Origin: CAYRYU01 sp964428355
GTDB taxonomy: Bacteria > Muiribacteriota > Ozemobacteria > Ozemobacterales > Ozemobacteraceae
Direction: 5' to 3'
NCBI GenBank assembly: GCA_964428355.1
Contig: CAYRYU010000014.1
Span: forward strand, 34,471-98,470
DNA: 64,000 nucleotides
Below are positions 33,097 through 43,000 of this stretch, piece by piece. The translations under genes were made by a program, and so were the position numbers. Each line of letters begins with the position of its first letter. Position 1 is the stretch's first letter. The notes under the pieces were generated by a model that was not told where the DNA came from, ran no database searches, and saw nothing but the letters and a program-made list of their open reading frames with translations.

Positions 33097-33125
33097 ATTC
33101 TAGGAAAAGACGGTGGGAATGTCAA
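33097..33125 (-). promoter_or_regulatory. Sigma70-type promoter of the Wsp-like operon
   Basis: On the minus strand TTGACA (33125-33120) and TAGAAT (33102-33097) are separated by 17 bases, a near-consensus pair. It would start transcription near 33090, about 108 bases upstream of the first receptor gene. No other minus-strand gene lies between. Confidence 0.85.
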
Positions 33126-33255
33126 CGGGAATTCCCTTTCGGGGATTTCCCGGGAACCGGAAACGTGATATTTTGTTGCGTCGGGAACCGGTCAGGGTGT
33201 TGCCCTGGGAATTCCGGGCCCGGAAGTTGCTGGAAAAGCTTCGGGAAGGTATCAC

Positions 33256-34464
33256 ATGGGGATTCCCTGGTGGGAAACGCCGAAACTGAGGACTGACGCC
33301 GACGAGGGCGAGGAGCGAAGAGTCGGCTGGCTCGAGCTTTTCTTCGACCTTTTCTTCGTGGTCATAGTCGCGGAACTTTCGCACAAGCTTTCGACCGACC
33401 TTTCGGCTTCGGGGTTGAGGGATTTCATTTTCCTGTTCGTCCCCGTCTGGTGGGTCTGGATCGCAGGAACCTACTATACCGAAAGGTTCGAAACGGAAGG
33501 CCTTGACCACCGTTTTTTCACTTTTCTCCAGATGCTTCCGATCACGGGGATGGCGGTTTTCATCCATGACGGATTGGGAAGAACCTTCCACCATTTTGCG
33601 GTTTCATTCATCATTTCGCGTGTTCTGGTCACCGTGCTCTGGATGCGGGGCGGCTACCACGATCCCAGGGCCCGCGTCCTGACCCGCAGGTTCGGGATCG
33701 GCTACGGGCTTGCCGCCCTTTTTTACACCGTTTCCCTCTTCGTCACCGAGGAAATCCGGTTCTGGCCCTGGGGAATCGGGCTCGTGGTGGAGTTTCTCAC
33801 GCCCATCCTGACCCACCTGGGGAAGCTCGATCTCCCTGCCCTGGGTGTGCACAAGCTTGCGGAACGATACGGTCTTTTCGTCTTGATCGTTCTGGGGGAA
33901 ACCCTGGCGGGAGTTGCCCGGGCGGCCGCAGCGAACCACCACATGACGGTCCTCAACGCATTCGCCGCTTTCCTGGGACTGGCGATGGCTTTCGGTCTGT
34001 TCAGCATCTATTTCGATTTCATCGCGCGCCGTCCTCCGCGGCCGGGCCTTCTCTGGACTATCTCCTGGAGCCATCTGCATCTTGCACTTCTCATCGGGTT
34101 CACGGTCTTTGGGGTGGGGCTTCTGAACATCGTCGGCCGGGTCGAGGATACGGATCTTCCCGCGGCCACAAGGTGGTTCCTATGCGGGGCCGGGGCGGTC
34201 TCCCTCGTGGTCCTCGGAGTCATCGAGACGACCCTTCATCGGATGGAGGCCGAACCTACGCACCCCAACATCAGTCCGGTCCTTAAGATCCTCGGTGGGG
34301 CGGCATGCCTTTCAATAGGCTTCCTCGGGGAAGGCCTTTCTGCCATCACGGTTCTTTCGCTGCTTCTTGGACTTGTACTTATTCAGATTTTTTACTACTT
34401 CAGCGTCTGGTACGTCCTTCCCGGGAGGAAGAAATCGAACATCCAGGAGGTCGTCCATGTATGA
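33256..34464 (+). CDS. LtrA-family (low temperature requirement protein A) membrane protein
   Basis: 402 residues. The N-terminal motif RRVGWLELFFDLFFVVIVAEL and the tandem hydrophobic helices (about 10) are typical of the bacterial LtrA family. The ATG follows GGAAGG. The molecular function of LtrA is not established. It is divergent from the chemosensory operon and its last codons overlap the next gene start (34457), so the two are likely co-translated. No transported substrate can be inferred. Confidence 0.85.
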   Translation: MGIPWWETPKLRTDADEGEERRVGWLELFFDLFFVVIVAELSHKLSTDLSASGLRDFIFLFVPVWWVWIAGTYYTERFETEGLDHRFFTFLQMLPITGMAVFIHDGLGRTFHHFAVSFIISRVLVTVLWMRGGYHDPRARVLTRRFGIGYGLAALFYTVSLFVTEEIRFWPWGIGLVVEFLTPILTHLGKLDLPALGVHKLAERYGLFVLIVLGETLAGVARAAAANHHMTVLNAFAAFLGLAMAFGLFSIYFDFIARRPPRPGLLWTISWSHLHLALLIGFTVFGVGLLNIVGRVEDTDLPAATRWFLCGAGAVSLVVLGVIETTLHRMEAEPTHPNISPVLKILGGAACLSIGFLGEGLSAITVLSLLLGLVLIQIFYYFSVWYVLPGRKKSNIQEVVHV

Positions 34465-35221
34465 GCCGCCCCCGCGGGAACCCACGGACAATCTCCGGGG
34501 AAGGCTCGGAGGGTCCCCCCGCCTAATCCCCCTGCTCCTTCTGCTGACGGTTTTCCTGAGTCGGCTCACTCGAGTCGCCTCCTGCCCCCTGGCTCAGCAC
34601 GATTGGAAGCCGGTTTTCAGGTTCGGACTCCCTCTCGACCGGCCGCTTTTCCTCGGGGGCGAGCTCGACACACTTTCCGGGATGGTTTTCGCCGCGTCCC
34701 CGACCGGTTGCCTCTGGATCTGGAAGAATCCCCCTGACTGGGAAACCCATCTGCTTTCCACCTTTCTGGAACCGGGCGATTGGTGGGGTTTCAGGCGGAG
34801 CGAACTGATCGCTTCACAAGGTGCGCTTTCCTTTGCTGTTTCGATGAAAAGAGAGGGAAACAGGGGATGTCTGGTCGAAGTGGTCGATCCTCGGCTCGAA
34901 ATCTGTCTCTTCGTGGATGGAAACTCGAAAGGGGAATACTTCCAGCTGGTTTTGATCCAGGAAACCCGTATGCGTATCCTGATTCCGGCCCTTGAACCGC
35001 CTTTCTTCGATGAGCGGGCCGTTAAATCATGGCTGTTTGCCACCTTTCATCGGTTCCCCGACTTCTCCGGGCTGACCTCAATCGGATTCTTCCCCTTCCG
35101 GGGAGGAACCAGGAATCTTTTCCAGAATGTCCGTAAGATCGAGGAACTTCTCCTTTCCCGAATCCTCAAAGTCAGGAGCGTGTATGTCCCTGAGCCCCAG
35201 TTTCCCGAGAAAAATGAATAG
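34457..35221 (+). CDS. Hypothetical lipoprotein
   Basis: 254 residues from the ATG at 34457, inside the end of ltrA and with AGGAGG upstream (34445-34450). The signal peptide (LIPLLLLLTVFLSRLTR) is followed by VASC, which fits a lipobox. The remainder is a mix of beta-like stretches (DWKPVFRFGLPLDRPLFLGG) with no domain I recognise. Its stop lies inside the next gene. It belongs to the same transcription unit as the Skp-like and prepilin genes; it might be a periplasmic partner of the secreted proteins downstream. Confidence 0.65.
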   Translation: MYEPPPREPTDNLRGRLGGSPRLIPLLLLLTVFLSRLTRVASCPLAQHDWKPVFRFGLPLDRPLFLGGELDTLSGMVFAASPTGCLWIWKNPPDWETHLLSTFLEPGDWWGFRRSELIASQGALSFAVSMKREGNRGCLVEVVDPRLEICLFVDGNSKGEYFQLVLIQETRMRILIPALEPPFFDERAVKSWLFATFHRFPDFSGLTSIGFFPFRGGTRNLFQNVRKIEELLLSRILKVRSVYVPEPQFPEKNE

Positions 35222-35891
35222 GATCCCGGCGAAATGCCTCCTGGGGGGCCTTGCTCTTGCCTTGTTCGCCGTTTTCCCCGTCGGATCCCAGGTTTTCTTC
35301 CCGGTCGACCTCCAGAAATCGATCAGGGACCACCCCCTTACCTCCAGGTTCGATCGAAAAACCGGGCGGTTCATCGGAACCGAAAGCGCCTACAAAGACA
35401 TTGCCAGCCTTTCCGAAAGGCTGGAAGACCTGAAAAAGGAGATCGGGAAATCGAAATCAGACCAGGAAGAGCTCTCAAACTCGGTTTTTTCCGGCAAGGT
35501 CGACCAGGAGAATTTTTGGAAAAAGACCAGGGGCCTGCGGGAAAAGGCTGAAAAGACCCGGAGCGAAATTCTCGAGATCGAAAGTCTGCTCATGCAAGGA
35601 AAAGAAACCCCGGACCGCTCGATCCTCCCGATGATCGCGGAGATTGCCAGCGACGTTATCGGGGAGATCCCCGATAATGGGGTCGCCCTGAATTCCCTGC
35701 CTCCCTATCCCCCCGAAACCGAATCCCCCGAGACGATCCCTGTTCGAAATCCCTGGTTGTGGTTCGGTTGGACGAAAAATCGCGACGAGGTCCGTCGCTA
35801 TCTTTCCAAGCCGGGCCGGGTCGGCCGATTGTTCCGGCGGAGCCGTGATCCCATCCTTTTCCAGAAAACGAATGAGGGAGAACGAAGATGA
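35184..35891 (+). CDS. Skp/OmpH-like periplasmic protein, paralog 1
   Basis: 235 residues from the ATG at 35184 (AGGAGC upstream); an ATG at 35214 is an alternative. Signal peptide, then FFPVDLQKSIRDHPLTSRFD, which parallels the opening of the two other Skp-like proteins in this region. A coiled coil follows (ASLSERLEDLKKEIGKS, LREKAEKTRSEILEIESLL). It lacks the long C-terminal part of its paralogs. Skp-like proteins hold outer-membrane or secreted proteins in the periplasm. It overlaps the previous gene by 38 bases and the next by ATGA. Confidence 0.65.
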   Translation: MSLSPSFPRKMNRIPAKCLLGGLALALFAVFPVGSQVFFPVDLQKSIRDHPLTSRFDRKTGRFIGTESAYKDIASLSERLEDLKKEIGKSKSDQEELSNSVFSGKVDQENFWKKTRGLREKAEKTRSEILEIESLLMQGKETPDRSILPMIAEIASDVIGEIPDNGVALNSLPPYPPETESPETIPVRNPWLWFGWTKNRDEVRRYLSKPGRVGRLFRRSRDPILFQKTNEGERR

Positions 35892-36826
35892 ATTCGCGGA
35901 AACCCGCTGCGTTCCTTTCGGGGATTTCCATTCTTCTCGTTTTTGCGGGGGCACTTTTCCCCCTGTCACTTTGGGGGGCTGGGGAATCGAGGATCGGCGT
36001 GGTCGATCTGGTGGCAGCCCTTTCGTTGCATCCCAGGATGGCCCTTTTCGATTTCCAGCGGAAGGGGTTCTTCCGGTTGCCGCTGGGATTATCTCCGGGA
36101 GGATGGGCAAACGAACTTGCGAAGTTGGGAGAGGAGTCCAAAAAACGGATCCCCGCACTTGAAAAGGAGCTTGAAAAGCTGGATTCAGAGTTTCAGGCGG
36201 TGGACGCGCGGAGAGCCGCATTGCTGAATGGCTTTTCCCCCAAGGCGGGTAATGAGACCGCCTCCGACCTCGAAGCGCTGGGGAACCTTGCGGACGAAAT
36301 CCGCCGGATCGAGGCGGCAAGAAACGAGATCCGGTTTGAGATGGAAAGGCCCGAATTGACCCCGCCGGGGGAAACCGTCCGGATTCTGGATGAAATCGAA
36401 AGAGAGGTCCTGGATACCGTCGGGTCGGTCGCCGAGAGGTTGGGCTGCGATGTGGTCCTGAACCAGTCCGTCCCCTCCGGGGTTCCCTGGAAGCCGCGAT
36501 CCGAGATCGAAATCATCGAGGGAAGGGGTTTTTCCTTTCTTGCAAACACCCTTTTCTACGGCTTTCTTGCCAACAAGGGGGACGATCCGGCTTCTCATCC
36601 CGAACAGTTGGGCGTCCCAACTTCTCTTGGAATAATGAAATGGATGGATCTCACCCGAAACCCTGCCGTGATGCCGCTGCTTCCGCTTCAACCGCACCCA
36701 TTGGTTTTGAAAGGGGGGCGGGACCTGACACCGGAAGTTGTCAGGACCATCCTGGAAAATTACCGGTGCGACCCGGCAAGCATCTTCATCCTCGATAACC
36801 TTCTCAAATCGAGAGTCGGGCATTGA
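35888..36826 (+). CDS. Skp/OmpH-like periplasmic protein, paralog 2
   Basis: 312 residues. Signal peptide (ISILLVFAGALFPLSLWG), then IGVVDLVAALSLHPRMALFD, a coiled coil (LEKELEKLDSEFQAVDARR) and EREVLDTVGSVAERLGCDVVLNQ, which matches the C-terminal VAERxGxDVVL segment of OmpH/Skp. The end carries GRDLTPEVVRTIL, the usual helix of these proteins. It is about twice as long as E. coli Skp (160 residues), so it is a diverged, enlarged form. Its start overlaps the stop of the previous gene. Confidence 0.75.
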   Translation: MNSRKPAAFLSGISILLVFAGALFPLSLWGAGESRIGVVDLVAALSLHPRMALFDFQRKGFFRLPLGLSPGGWANELAKLGEESKKRIPALEKELEKLDSEFQAVDARRAALLNGFSPKAGNETASDLEALGNLADEIRRIEAARNEIRFEMERPELTPPGETVRILDEIEREVLDTVGSVAERLGCDVVLNQSVPSGVPWKPRSEIEIIEGRGFSFLANTLFYGFLANKGDDPASHPEQLGVPTSLGIMKWMDLTRNPAVMPLLPLQPHPLVLKGGRDLTPEVVRTILENYRCDPASIFILDNLLKSRVGH

Positions 36827-37007
36827 TCGAAAAAGCCGCAGGAGAGTGGTGTAAAAAATATTTTACATTTGGGGAAAAAATTGTTCTCTCCCTGCCAGTT
36901 GCCTTTTCCCGCCTGAAATTTCCGGGATTCCGACCAGATTGCTGGAGTGGGCCTTGTTCGCCGTTTTGATTAGGATGTTCCAGCGGATTCTGGTATATTG
37001 GTCTCTG
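36827..37007 (+). other. Intergenic region with possible promoter, ends at gap
   Basis: 181 bases with an AT-rich patch (36850-36885) and, near the gap, TGGTATATT at about 36999, an extended -10-like element. No clear -35 box is found at the right distance. This may be the start of the prepilin operon. Confidence 0.4.
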
Positions 37008-37107
37008 NNNNNNNNNNNNNNNNNNNNNNNNNNNNNNNNNNNNNNNNNNNNNNNNNNNNNNNNNNNNNNNNNNNNNNNNNNNNNNNNNNNNNNNNNNNNN
37101 NNNNNNN
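37008..37107. other. Assembly gap (100 N)
   Basis: Exactly 100 N, true length unknown, between the second Skp-like gene and the first prepilin gene. More genes may be missing. Confidence 0.99.
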
Positions 37108-37132
37108 GGGAACCCCCTCGGGAGAAAGAAGA

Positions 37133-37918
37133 ATGCGCTCTGCCAGAGGTTTTACCTTGATTGAAATCCTGGTTGCCGCAGGCATTTTCACGCTTTTCTT
37201 CTGGGGAGCCTACGCTCTCTACCGGTCTGGTACCGACATGTTCATCACCGGAAGCTGGAAGTTGTCCAAGCAGAAGGACGCGCAAAGATTCCTGACGGTC
37301 CTCAAGGAAAGATTGGAAATGACGTCCCGGCCCACCCGTATCGACCCCTCCGGGACCACCGACGCGACAAGGATCGCCTCGGTCCCGACTTTCGTTTACC
37401 TGACGCCGACTCCCACGGGCCAGGTCCTGTTTTCGGAGGCCCCGAAAAACCTCCTGGCTTTCACGCTTTGCAAGCCGGATCTCACCCTTACCGGCGGTCG
37501 GGCCGGGCTGGTCTTCTCGCACGTTTTAAGACTTCAGCCGCAGGTCGACCCCGGAAACCCCGCGGCTGTCGCCACGTTGAACCTCCACGGAAACACCGGG
37601 ACCGCAGATCCCGCATTCGCCCTTCTGGTTCCTTTTCCGCCCAACATCACCAGCCTGGGGGGCTCCTTCAATGCCGCCCCTGTGCTCTACGACCTGGGCG
37701 CGGCCCCTTTCGACATTTCTCTCCGGGACGTCGCATCGGTCAGGCTTGCCTGGCAGTTGGCCAGCGGGACGATCGGAGCCGACGAGTGCCCCAAGGTCGT
37801 CGAGATAACGGTCAACCTGACGAATCCGCGGCACACCCAGACCCAGCTTTCCCAGAGCATCCGGGCTCGCCTCGACCCCTGTGTCCTGATAGCGCCCAGA
37901 ACGGTGGGAGCTTTGTAA
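37133..37918 (+). CDS. Type IV prepilin-like protein (PilW-like)
   Basis: 261 residues from the ATG at 37133 (GGAGAAAG upstream). The N-terminus MRSARGFTLIEILVAAG is a classic prepilin-peptidase site (Gly-Phe, Glu5) followed by a hydrophobic helix. The remaining 230 residues are a beta-rich soluble domain with few cysteines. The size and place, first of a run of pilin-like genes, resemble PilW. The product should be cleaved and N-methylated by PilD, which is not in the window. It overlaps the next gene by one base (TAATG). Confidence 0.85.
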   Translation: MRSARGFTLIEILVAAGIFTLFFWGAYALYRSGTDMFITGSWKLSKQKDAQRFLTVLKERLEMTSRPTRIDPSGTTDATRIASVPTFVYLTPTPTGQVLFSEAPKNLLAFTLCKPDLTLTGGRAGLVFSHVLRLQPQVDPGNPAAVATLNLHGNTGTADPAFALLVPFPPNITSLGGSFNAAPVLYDLGAAPFDISLRDVASVRLAWQLASGTIGADECPKVVEITVNLTNPRHTQTQLSQSIRARLDPCVLIAPRTVGAL

Positions 37919-38490
37919 TGAAGAAATTTCACCCGAAAAACGGAATCACGTTGACCGAAATCCTGCTGGGAGTGGTAATCCTGGCTGTTTCCTTCCTTCC
38001 GATAATCGGAGTGATGGGCTCTTCCATCAAAGGCACCCAGAAAGACGAAGAGATAGTCAAGGCGGTCCATCTCGCCCAGACTTCCTTGAATACCGCTCTC
38101 CAGTTCCCTTTCAACCAGTTGATCGAGATCAGGTTCCCCAGCTCGCCCGGTCCGACATGGAATTTCACCTCCACGACCGCGGCAACCGTTACAACGACTC
38201 TTGGAGACATGGTTTTTTCCTACGGGCAGAAACCCCTGGGGAAAACCACCTACAACGTTGCTCTGCGGATTACCGACGTCGGCCCGACCTTCCGTGTTCC
38301 GACCTATGATCCGGCGTCGAAAGCCCTCAACCTTCTCAATCCCAGTGCCTGGAACTGGCAGACCCGCACCACTGCCCAGATTTTCGGGGTCTATCACCGT
38401 TACGAGCTGACGGTCACATGGAAGGACGCCGGAAACGCCCAGGACCGCTTCTACAGGCTTGTCTCCTTCAAAGCCAAATTGGCGGAGTGA
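37918..38490 (+). CDS. Type IV prepilin-like protein (PilV-like)
   Basis: 190 residues, starting at the TAATG overlap with the previous gene. The prepilin signature is NGITLTEILLGVVIL, with Gly-Ile at the cleavage site and Glu5. The C-terminal part is beta-rich. It is followed by the PilX-like gene after 2 bases, so the three probably form a minor pilin set. Confidence 0.8.
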   Translation: MKKFHPKNGITLTEILLGVVILAVSFLPIIGVMGSSIKGTQKDEEIVKAVHLAQTSLNTALQFPFNQLIEIRFPSSPGPTWNFTSTTAATVTTTLGDMVFSYGQKPLGKTTYNVALRITDVGPTFRVPTYDPASKALNLLNPSAWNWQTRTTAQIFGVYHRYELTVTWKDAGNAQDRFYRLVSFKAKLAE

Positions 38491-38492
38491 GT

Positions 38493-39017
38493 ATGAATCG
38501 TTCAGGGAAAGAAACATCTTCGGAAAGAAAGGGCGTTGCCTTGGTGATCGCCCTGGTTTTTGCCGTCCTCCTGCTCCAGATGGCGGTTGCCTACACGAAC
38601 ATCCTCAAAACCGCCCAACCCCAGACCGAGATTCTCGACGAGTCGATCAAGCTCAGTTTCCTGGCTGACGGCCTTGCCCAGAAAGCCATCCTGAAATTCC
38701 AACTGTTCCCCGGCGATTTCTATGCAGCCTGGGACGCGGCTTCGATTTCAAACAATCAGCAATTCGTCCGGGATTTCTGGGACCAGGCAGACCTCAAGAA
38801 CCAGAATTGTGCCGAGGCCAACTCATCATTCGCAAGCTTTCCGATCACGGTCGAAATCTCCAGCATGTCGCTGTTGACCATCCCCAACTGGAAGAAAGAA
38901 GCCCTCCGGGTTCAAGCGATCGCCAATTTCACCAACAAGAAAAACATCGACAAGGACAAGATCGTCGTCAGGGTTTTCTCGACAGCAAGGGAAACCAATA
39001 CCATAACCAGCCCTTGA
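38493..39017 (+). CDS. PilX-like pilus protein
   Basis: 174 residues from the ATG at 38493, 2 bases after the previous stop. RKGVALVIALVFAVLLLQMAV is the PilX-type N-terminal helix, which lacks the Glu5 of classic pilins. The rest is soluble. In minor pilin operons PilX follows PilV and PilW and precedes PilY1, as here. The function is predicted to be in pilus tip assembly. Confidence 0.65.
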   Translation: MNRSGKETSSERKGVALVIALVFAVLLLQMAVAYTNILKTAQPQTEILDESIKLSFLADGLAQKAILKFQLFPGDFYAAWDAASISNNQQFVRDFWDQADLKNQNCAEANSSFASFPITVEISSMSLLTIPNWKKEALRVQAIANFTNKKNIDKDKIVVRVFSTARETNTITSP

Positions 39018-39041
39018 TCCAATCAAATCTTGGAGGAACCA

Positions 39042-40013
39042 ATGTCTCGACTCAGGATCGCGGTAGCTCTGGCCCTCTTCTTTGGCCTGATTTTCCCATT
39101 GTCGCCTGATTTGCTCGCAAAACCCGGGTCCGGTCCCATTTCAGGGGTTGGAACGATCGACCTGGCCAGGGTTCTCGTCCTCCATCCGGCCATGGCTTCG
39201 TATGATCCCGTGCTGAAAGGGTTTCTCCTCCCGAAGGTGACCGTTCCTCCTACCGCGGCGAAACTAGACAAAGCCACCGAGAAAGAGATCGTGAATCTTG
39301 AAAAGAAGATCCAGGCCAACGAGGTTGCGATGGAGGCCATCCGAAAGAGTCATGGCGAGGTTCTCCAGGCGATCATGGCCCAGCGCGACGGAGACGGGGA
39401 CAAGAAACCTGCCCCGGAGGATGCCGAGGTCCGGAAGGCCCAGGCCCGGATAGAAACCGGCCGGGAGGACCTGGCGTTTTTCGTGCGTATTCATGCCCTC
39501 CAGATTCAGAACAAGCAATACCAGGAAAAAATCGATTCCCTGAGATACGTTTCCAGTCCGTTGGTCACTCCGGTCGAGGAGACCCAGAAGCGGTTCTTCC
39601 GGCTTCTGGAAGAGATCCGGCAGGTCACCAGGGAAGTCGCCGACGCCAACGGAATCCAGGTGGTTCTCGACTCGAGCGCATCCACACTGAGGGAAAGCGT
39701 TCCCAACCCCGGAACCGAGCAGTTGTTCAGCGGGGCAAAATACCTGGATGTCTTCCAGAGCCAACCTCCGAGTGAAGTGCAGAACGACACGGGAGCTATC
39801 GAAGGGTTCGTCGACCTGCAGAAAACCAAGGTCGATAACTGGATCGACCAGCGGAACTCGATCCTTTCGCCCTTCAAGAAGTCCCTTGGGGCGACCTATG
39901 TCGTCACCGGTGGCCGTGATCTCACGGTCGATGTCCTCAAGTCCCTTTTCTCGAAATACAATGTTCCAAAACCGGTTCAGGAAGTAGTTCTCAAGACATT
40001 GGAGCCGAAGTGA
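39042..40013 (+). CDS. Skp/OmpH-like periplasmic protein, paralog 3
   Basis: 323 residues from the ATG at 39042 (GGAGG). Signal peptide, then VGTIDLARVLVLHPAMASYD, a close parallel to the second paralog (IGVVDLVAALSLHPRMALFD), a coiled coil (KATEKEIVNLEKKIQANEV, YQEKIDSL) and EVADANGIQVVLDSS, and the end GRDLTVDVLKSLF. Placed between the PilX-like gene and the giant secreted protein, it may serve as its dedicated periplasmic chaperone. Confidence 0.75.
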   Translation: MSRLRIAVALALFFGLIFPLSPDLLAKPGSGPISGVGTIDLARVLVLHPAMASYDPVLKGFLLPKVTVPPTAAKLDKATEKEIVNLEKKIQANEVAMEAIRKSHGEVLQAIMAQRDGDGDKKPAPEDAEVRKAQARIETGREDLAFFVRIHALQIQNKQYQEKIDSLRYVSSPLVTPVEETQKRFFRLLEEIRQVTREVADANGIQVVLDSSASTLRESVPNPGTEQLFSGAKYLDVFQSQPPSEVQNDTGAIEGFVDLQKTKVDNWIDQRNSILSPFKKSLGATYVVTGGRDLTVDVLKSLFSKYNVPKPVQEVVLKTLEPK

Positions 40014-40053
40014 TCTTTTTGATTCGGAAAATCTATTCAGAGGGGGTATCCGT

Positions 40054-43000
40054 ATGAAGCGCGGCGTGGGGTTCCTGCCCTCGGTGGTCTTCCTTTGGGT
40101 TCTCCTGGCGATTCTTGTGTCTCCCGGTTTCGCCCGGGACGAAAAATACGAGCGGAACGGCGAATGCTATCTCTTGCTTGGAGATGGCGCCTACATCGGG
40201 GTTTACCGGCTCAACAACCCCAGCGGAACCGCCCCGAAGCTGGGTTATCTCTATAACCCGAGCCTCAGTTGCGGAATCTCCGTCGATCTCGAGCGAACCG
40301 TCTACACGTTCTCCGAGAACATCTCCACAGAAGGGTTCAAACCCATGCCGGGGAACATCCAAAGGCAGGTCGTCGATACCATTGAACCCTACTATGTCGA
40401 TTTCGGGTATCACGCCTACATCCACTATGACCACCGGTCCTGGGGTAAAGGATCGGCGGTTTACCGAACCGGCCCCGCCGGCCGAACCGTGCTAAACCAG
40501 GGAGTTGCCCTCAAATCCGCCGGTCCAGGGGCTCCGGTCGGCGATCCGGTCCCCCTTCCAAGGCTTGACACCGCAAATCCCCTTCCAAACATCGATGTCC
40601 AGTCCCTGAAACTGCCGGTTTTCGCGGGAAAGAAATGGTATGAGATCCCGAACGGCAGTTGGTATTCCTGCTGGGTGACGAAGGCCACCCAAAGCGGGAT
40701 GCACGGTGGCAAGTTCTATTGTGTCTATGGCGACCGGGTCGAGGGGCTTGCCCATAACTGGCGTCTCTGGACCTGGAAGGATGGCTGGGCCGGCGCTTTG
40801 ATCGGAAACGTGGTTGGAAAAAGCTACGAGACACAGGTTGCCCGCCAGCAGTTCGCGGGCTGCCTGGATGGATGCGGTGGAGCGACCGGAAATGGGGCCG
40901 CTCCGGCAAAGCCCATCTATACGAGTGTCGCTTTCATGCCCCCCCTGGGCCTGACCAACCCCAGCCCTTCAAGAACCTATTTCTACTCACGCGAAGTCGA
41001 TTCCCCCGTTTACACGATAACGCTTTCCTCCAACCAGGGAACCCCCGCTGCGTATACAGCCCCAACTGGAAACCCAATCCTCGGATACCCCGGAGACGTT
41101 GGCGATCCTGTCGAACGTGGAACCCGTTGGATAGGCGTTTCGCTTAAGGACAAGAACTCCGATTACGTCTACTGCCTCGGAACGAACGTCATCAGGGACT
41201 GGTTCCAGCAGGTGAGCAGCTCATCTCTTCCCGCGAATTTCCAGATGGAAGCGGTTTCGGTCTCCAACCAATGGAACCAGCACGGTGGAATCGTGTATGC
41301 CTACGACAAGAATAATGACCGGATCTACAAGTTCGTCCGAGATGAAACCCTTACCCCCCCATTCATCATCGAACCCAACTTCTGGTTCACCGTTCCCGAA
41401 AAATATGATGATATCGGGGCTGATGGAGACGGCAACCTCTATCTGACAAGGTCCAACCGGGATCCCGACGCCGACTGGCCGGGGCCTCTGTTCGACCTCG
41501 ACAAGGATGTAGCCACGCTTACCAACCTGACCAGGAATTCCGTCACTTCTCCGCCGGACGCAAGCGGCACCGCCACCACCACCTACTACTGGATGGGCGA
41601 GATGGTCTGTTACCAGGTCTTCTCCAAGTCCGTTTTCAAGCGCCCGAAGGAAGGCGGCACCATTTCGGAACTACCTAACGAGTTGCCGGCCGTTATCGGG
41701 ATCAAAACGTGGAAATCCACGTTCAACATCGATGAGCTCCTTCCCACCGCCGCTGGGATGGTGATCGGAAGCGGGCCCTTCCCCCCCGGAATCGGGAACG
41801 CCACCGACCCCCTGACCTTCTCGGGGAACCCAGGCAACCCCGCGTCTCTTACCGCAAACTCCCCCCTGTTCAAAAACCTGAAAAGTTTCGGGTCAAATAT
41901 CTCCTACCTCGGCGGAACATTGAACAATGACTGGTTCCTCGCGGGTAACACCCTCTCTCCCCCAAACCGCACGGAACTGGCAGTCATCAACATTCCAGCT
42001 CCCGACAAGGTGGACAAGTTCGATGATGGCTCCCACCTCGACGTCATCGGCCCGTATCTGATCAAGAACTACCCGATCCCCGATTACGACAAAGCGTTAA
42101 CCAACCAGTCATCGGGTTTGATGGGTTTCTCCGAACTGAGCCCGACTGAAACCTACCTTTACATGGTTGAAAACTACCCCCTCAACCCCCAGCAAAGGCC
42201 CACCTTGACGCCCAACGACTACGACAACGACGGATTTCCGGGCGGGTTCGTGAAACCCCTCGTCTTCCCCTACCGGTCAGGAGTCGTCAAAGACGGCAAT
42301 CGCGGAACTGTCTTTTACCGCTGGCGCCTCTGGACGGTCGCGGTTGCATCCCAGGCAAATGGCGTCAATTTCTGTCTCCCGATCGAACCCACCGGAATGC
42401 CGGAAACGGAAGCCCCGCAATACGTCGTAAACGACGAATCCGAAGCCAAGGGTTTCGCAGCCCCCTTCGGAGGCAAGTTCATCCTTACCTGCGCGGCCGA
42501 ATATGACTGGTACAACTACGACGAGCTCAAATTCGGAGCAATGTGGGACGACCGGATAAGCTGCAAGAAAACCAACGAAAGGGCCATCACCAAAGGTCAG
42601 TCACAGCTCAGGGACGAGATCATCGGCACCCCTGGGTTCGAATTCCTGGCAACGGTTACCGCCCTGACAACGTCCATCATTCCCGACAACTTCCACGCGG
42701 CCATCCCCATTTTTGTCACTCCGGAACCTCCTGCCACCTGGCCCCCTCCTCTACCCAACCAGACCGTAATCGAAAGGTGCAATTCGATCTTCGATCCCCC
42801 GATCTCCCAGACAGGGGTTTCCAACACCGTTTGGAGTCCCCCGGGGAAAACCGGAGCTCTCGGGAATATACCCTACCATGGAATATGGGCGAACCAAGCC
42901 TATTCCTGGCGAATCGCCATCGCCTCGCAGGCCGACCTTTTCGCTCCGATCAAGGAGAACAATACCGCGGCAAAAAACATCGTCGTCCGCATGGCCCAGG

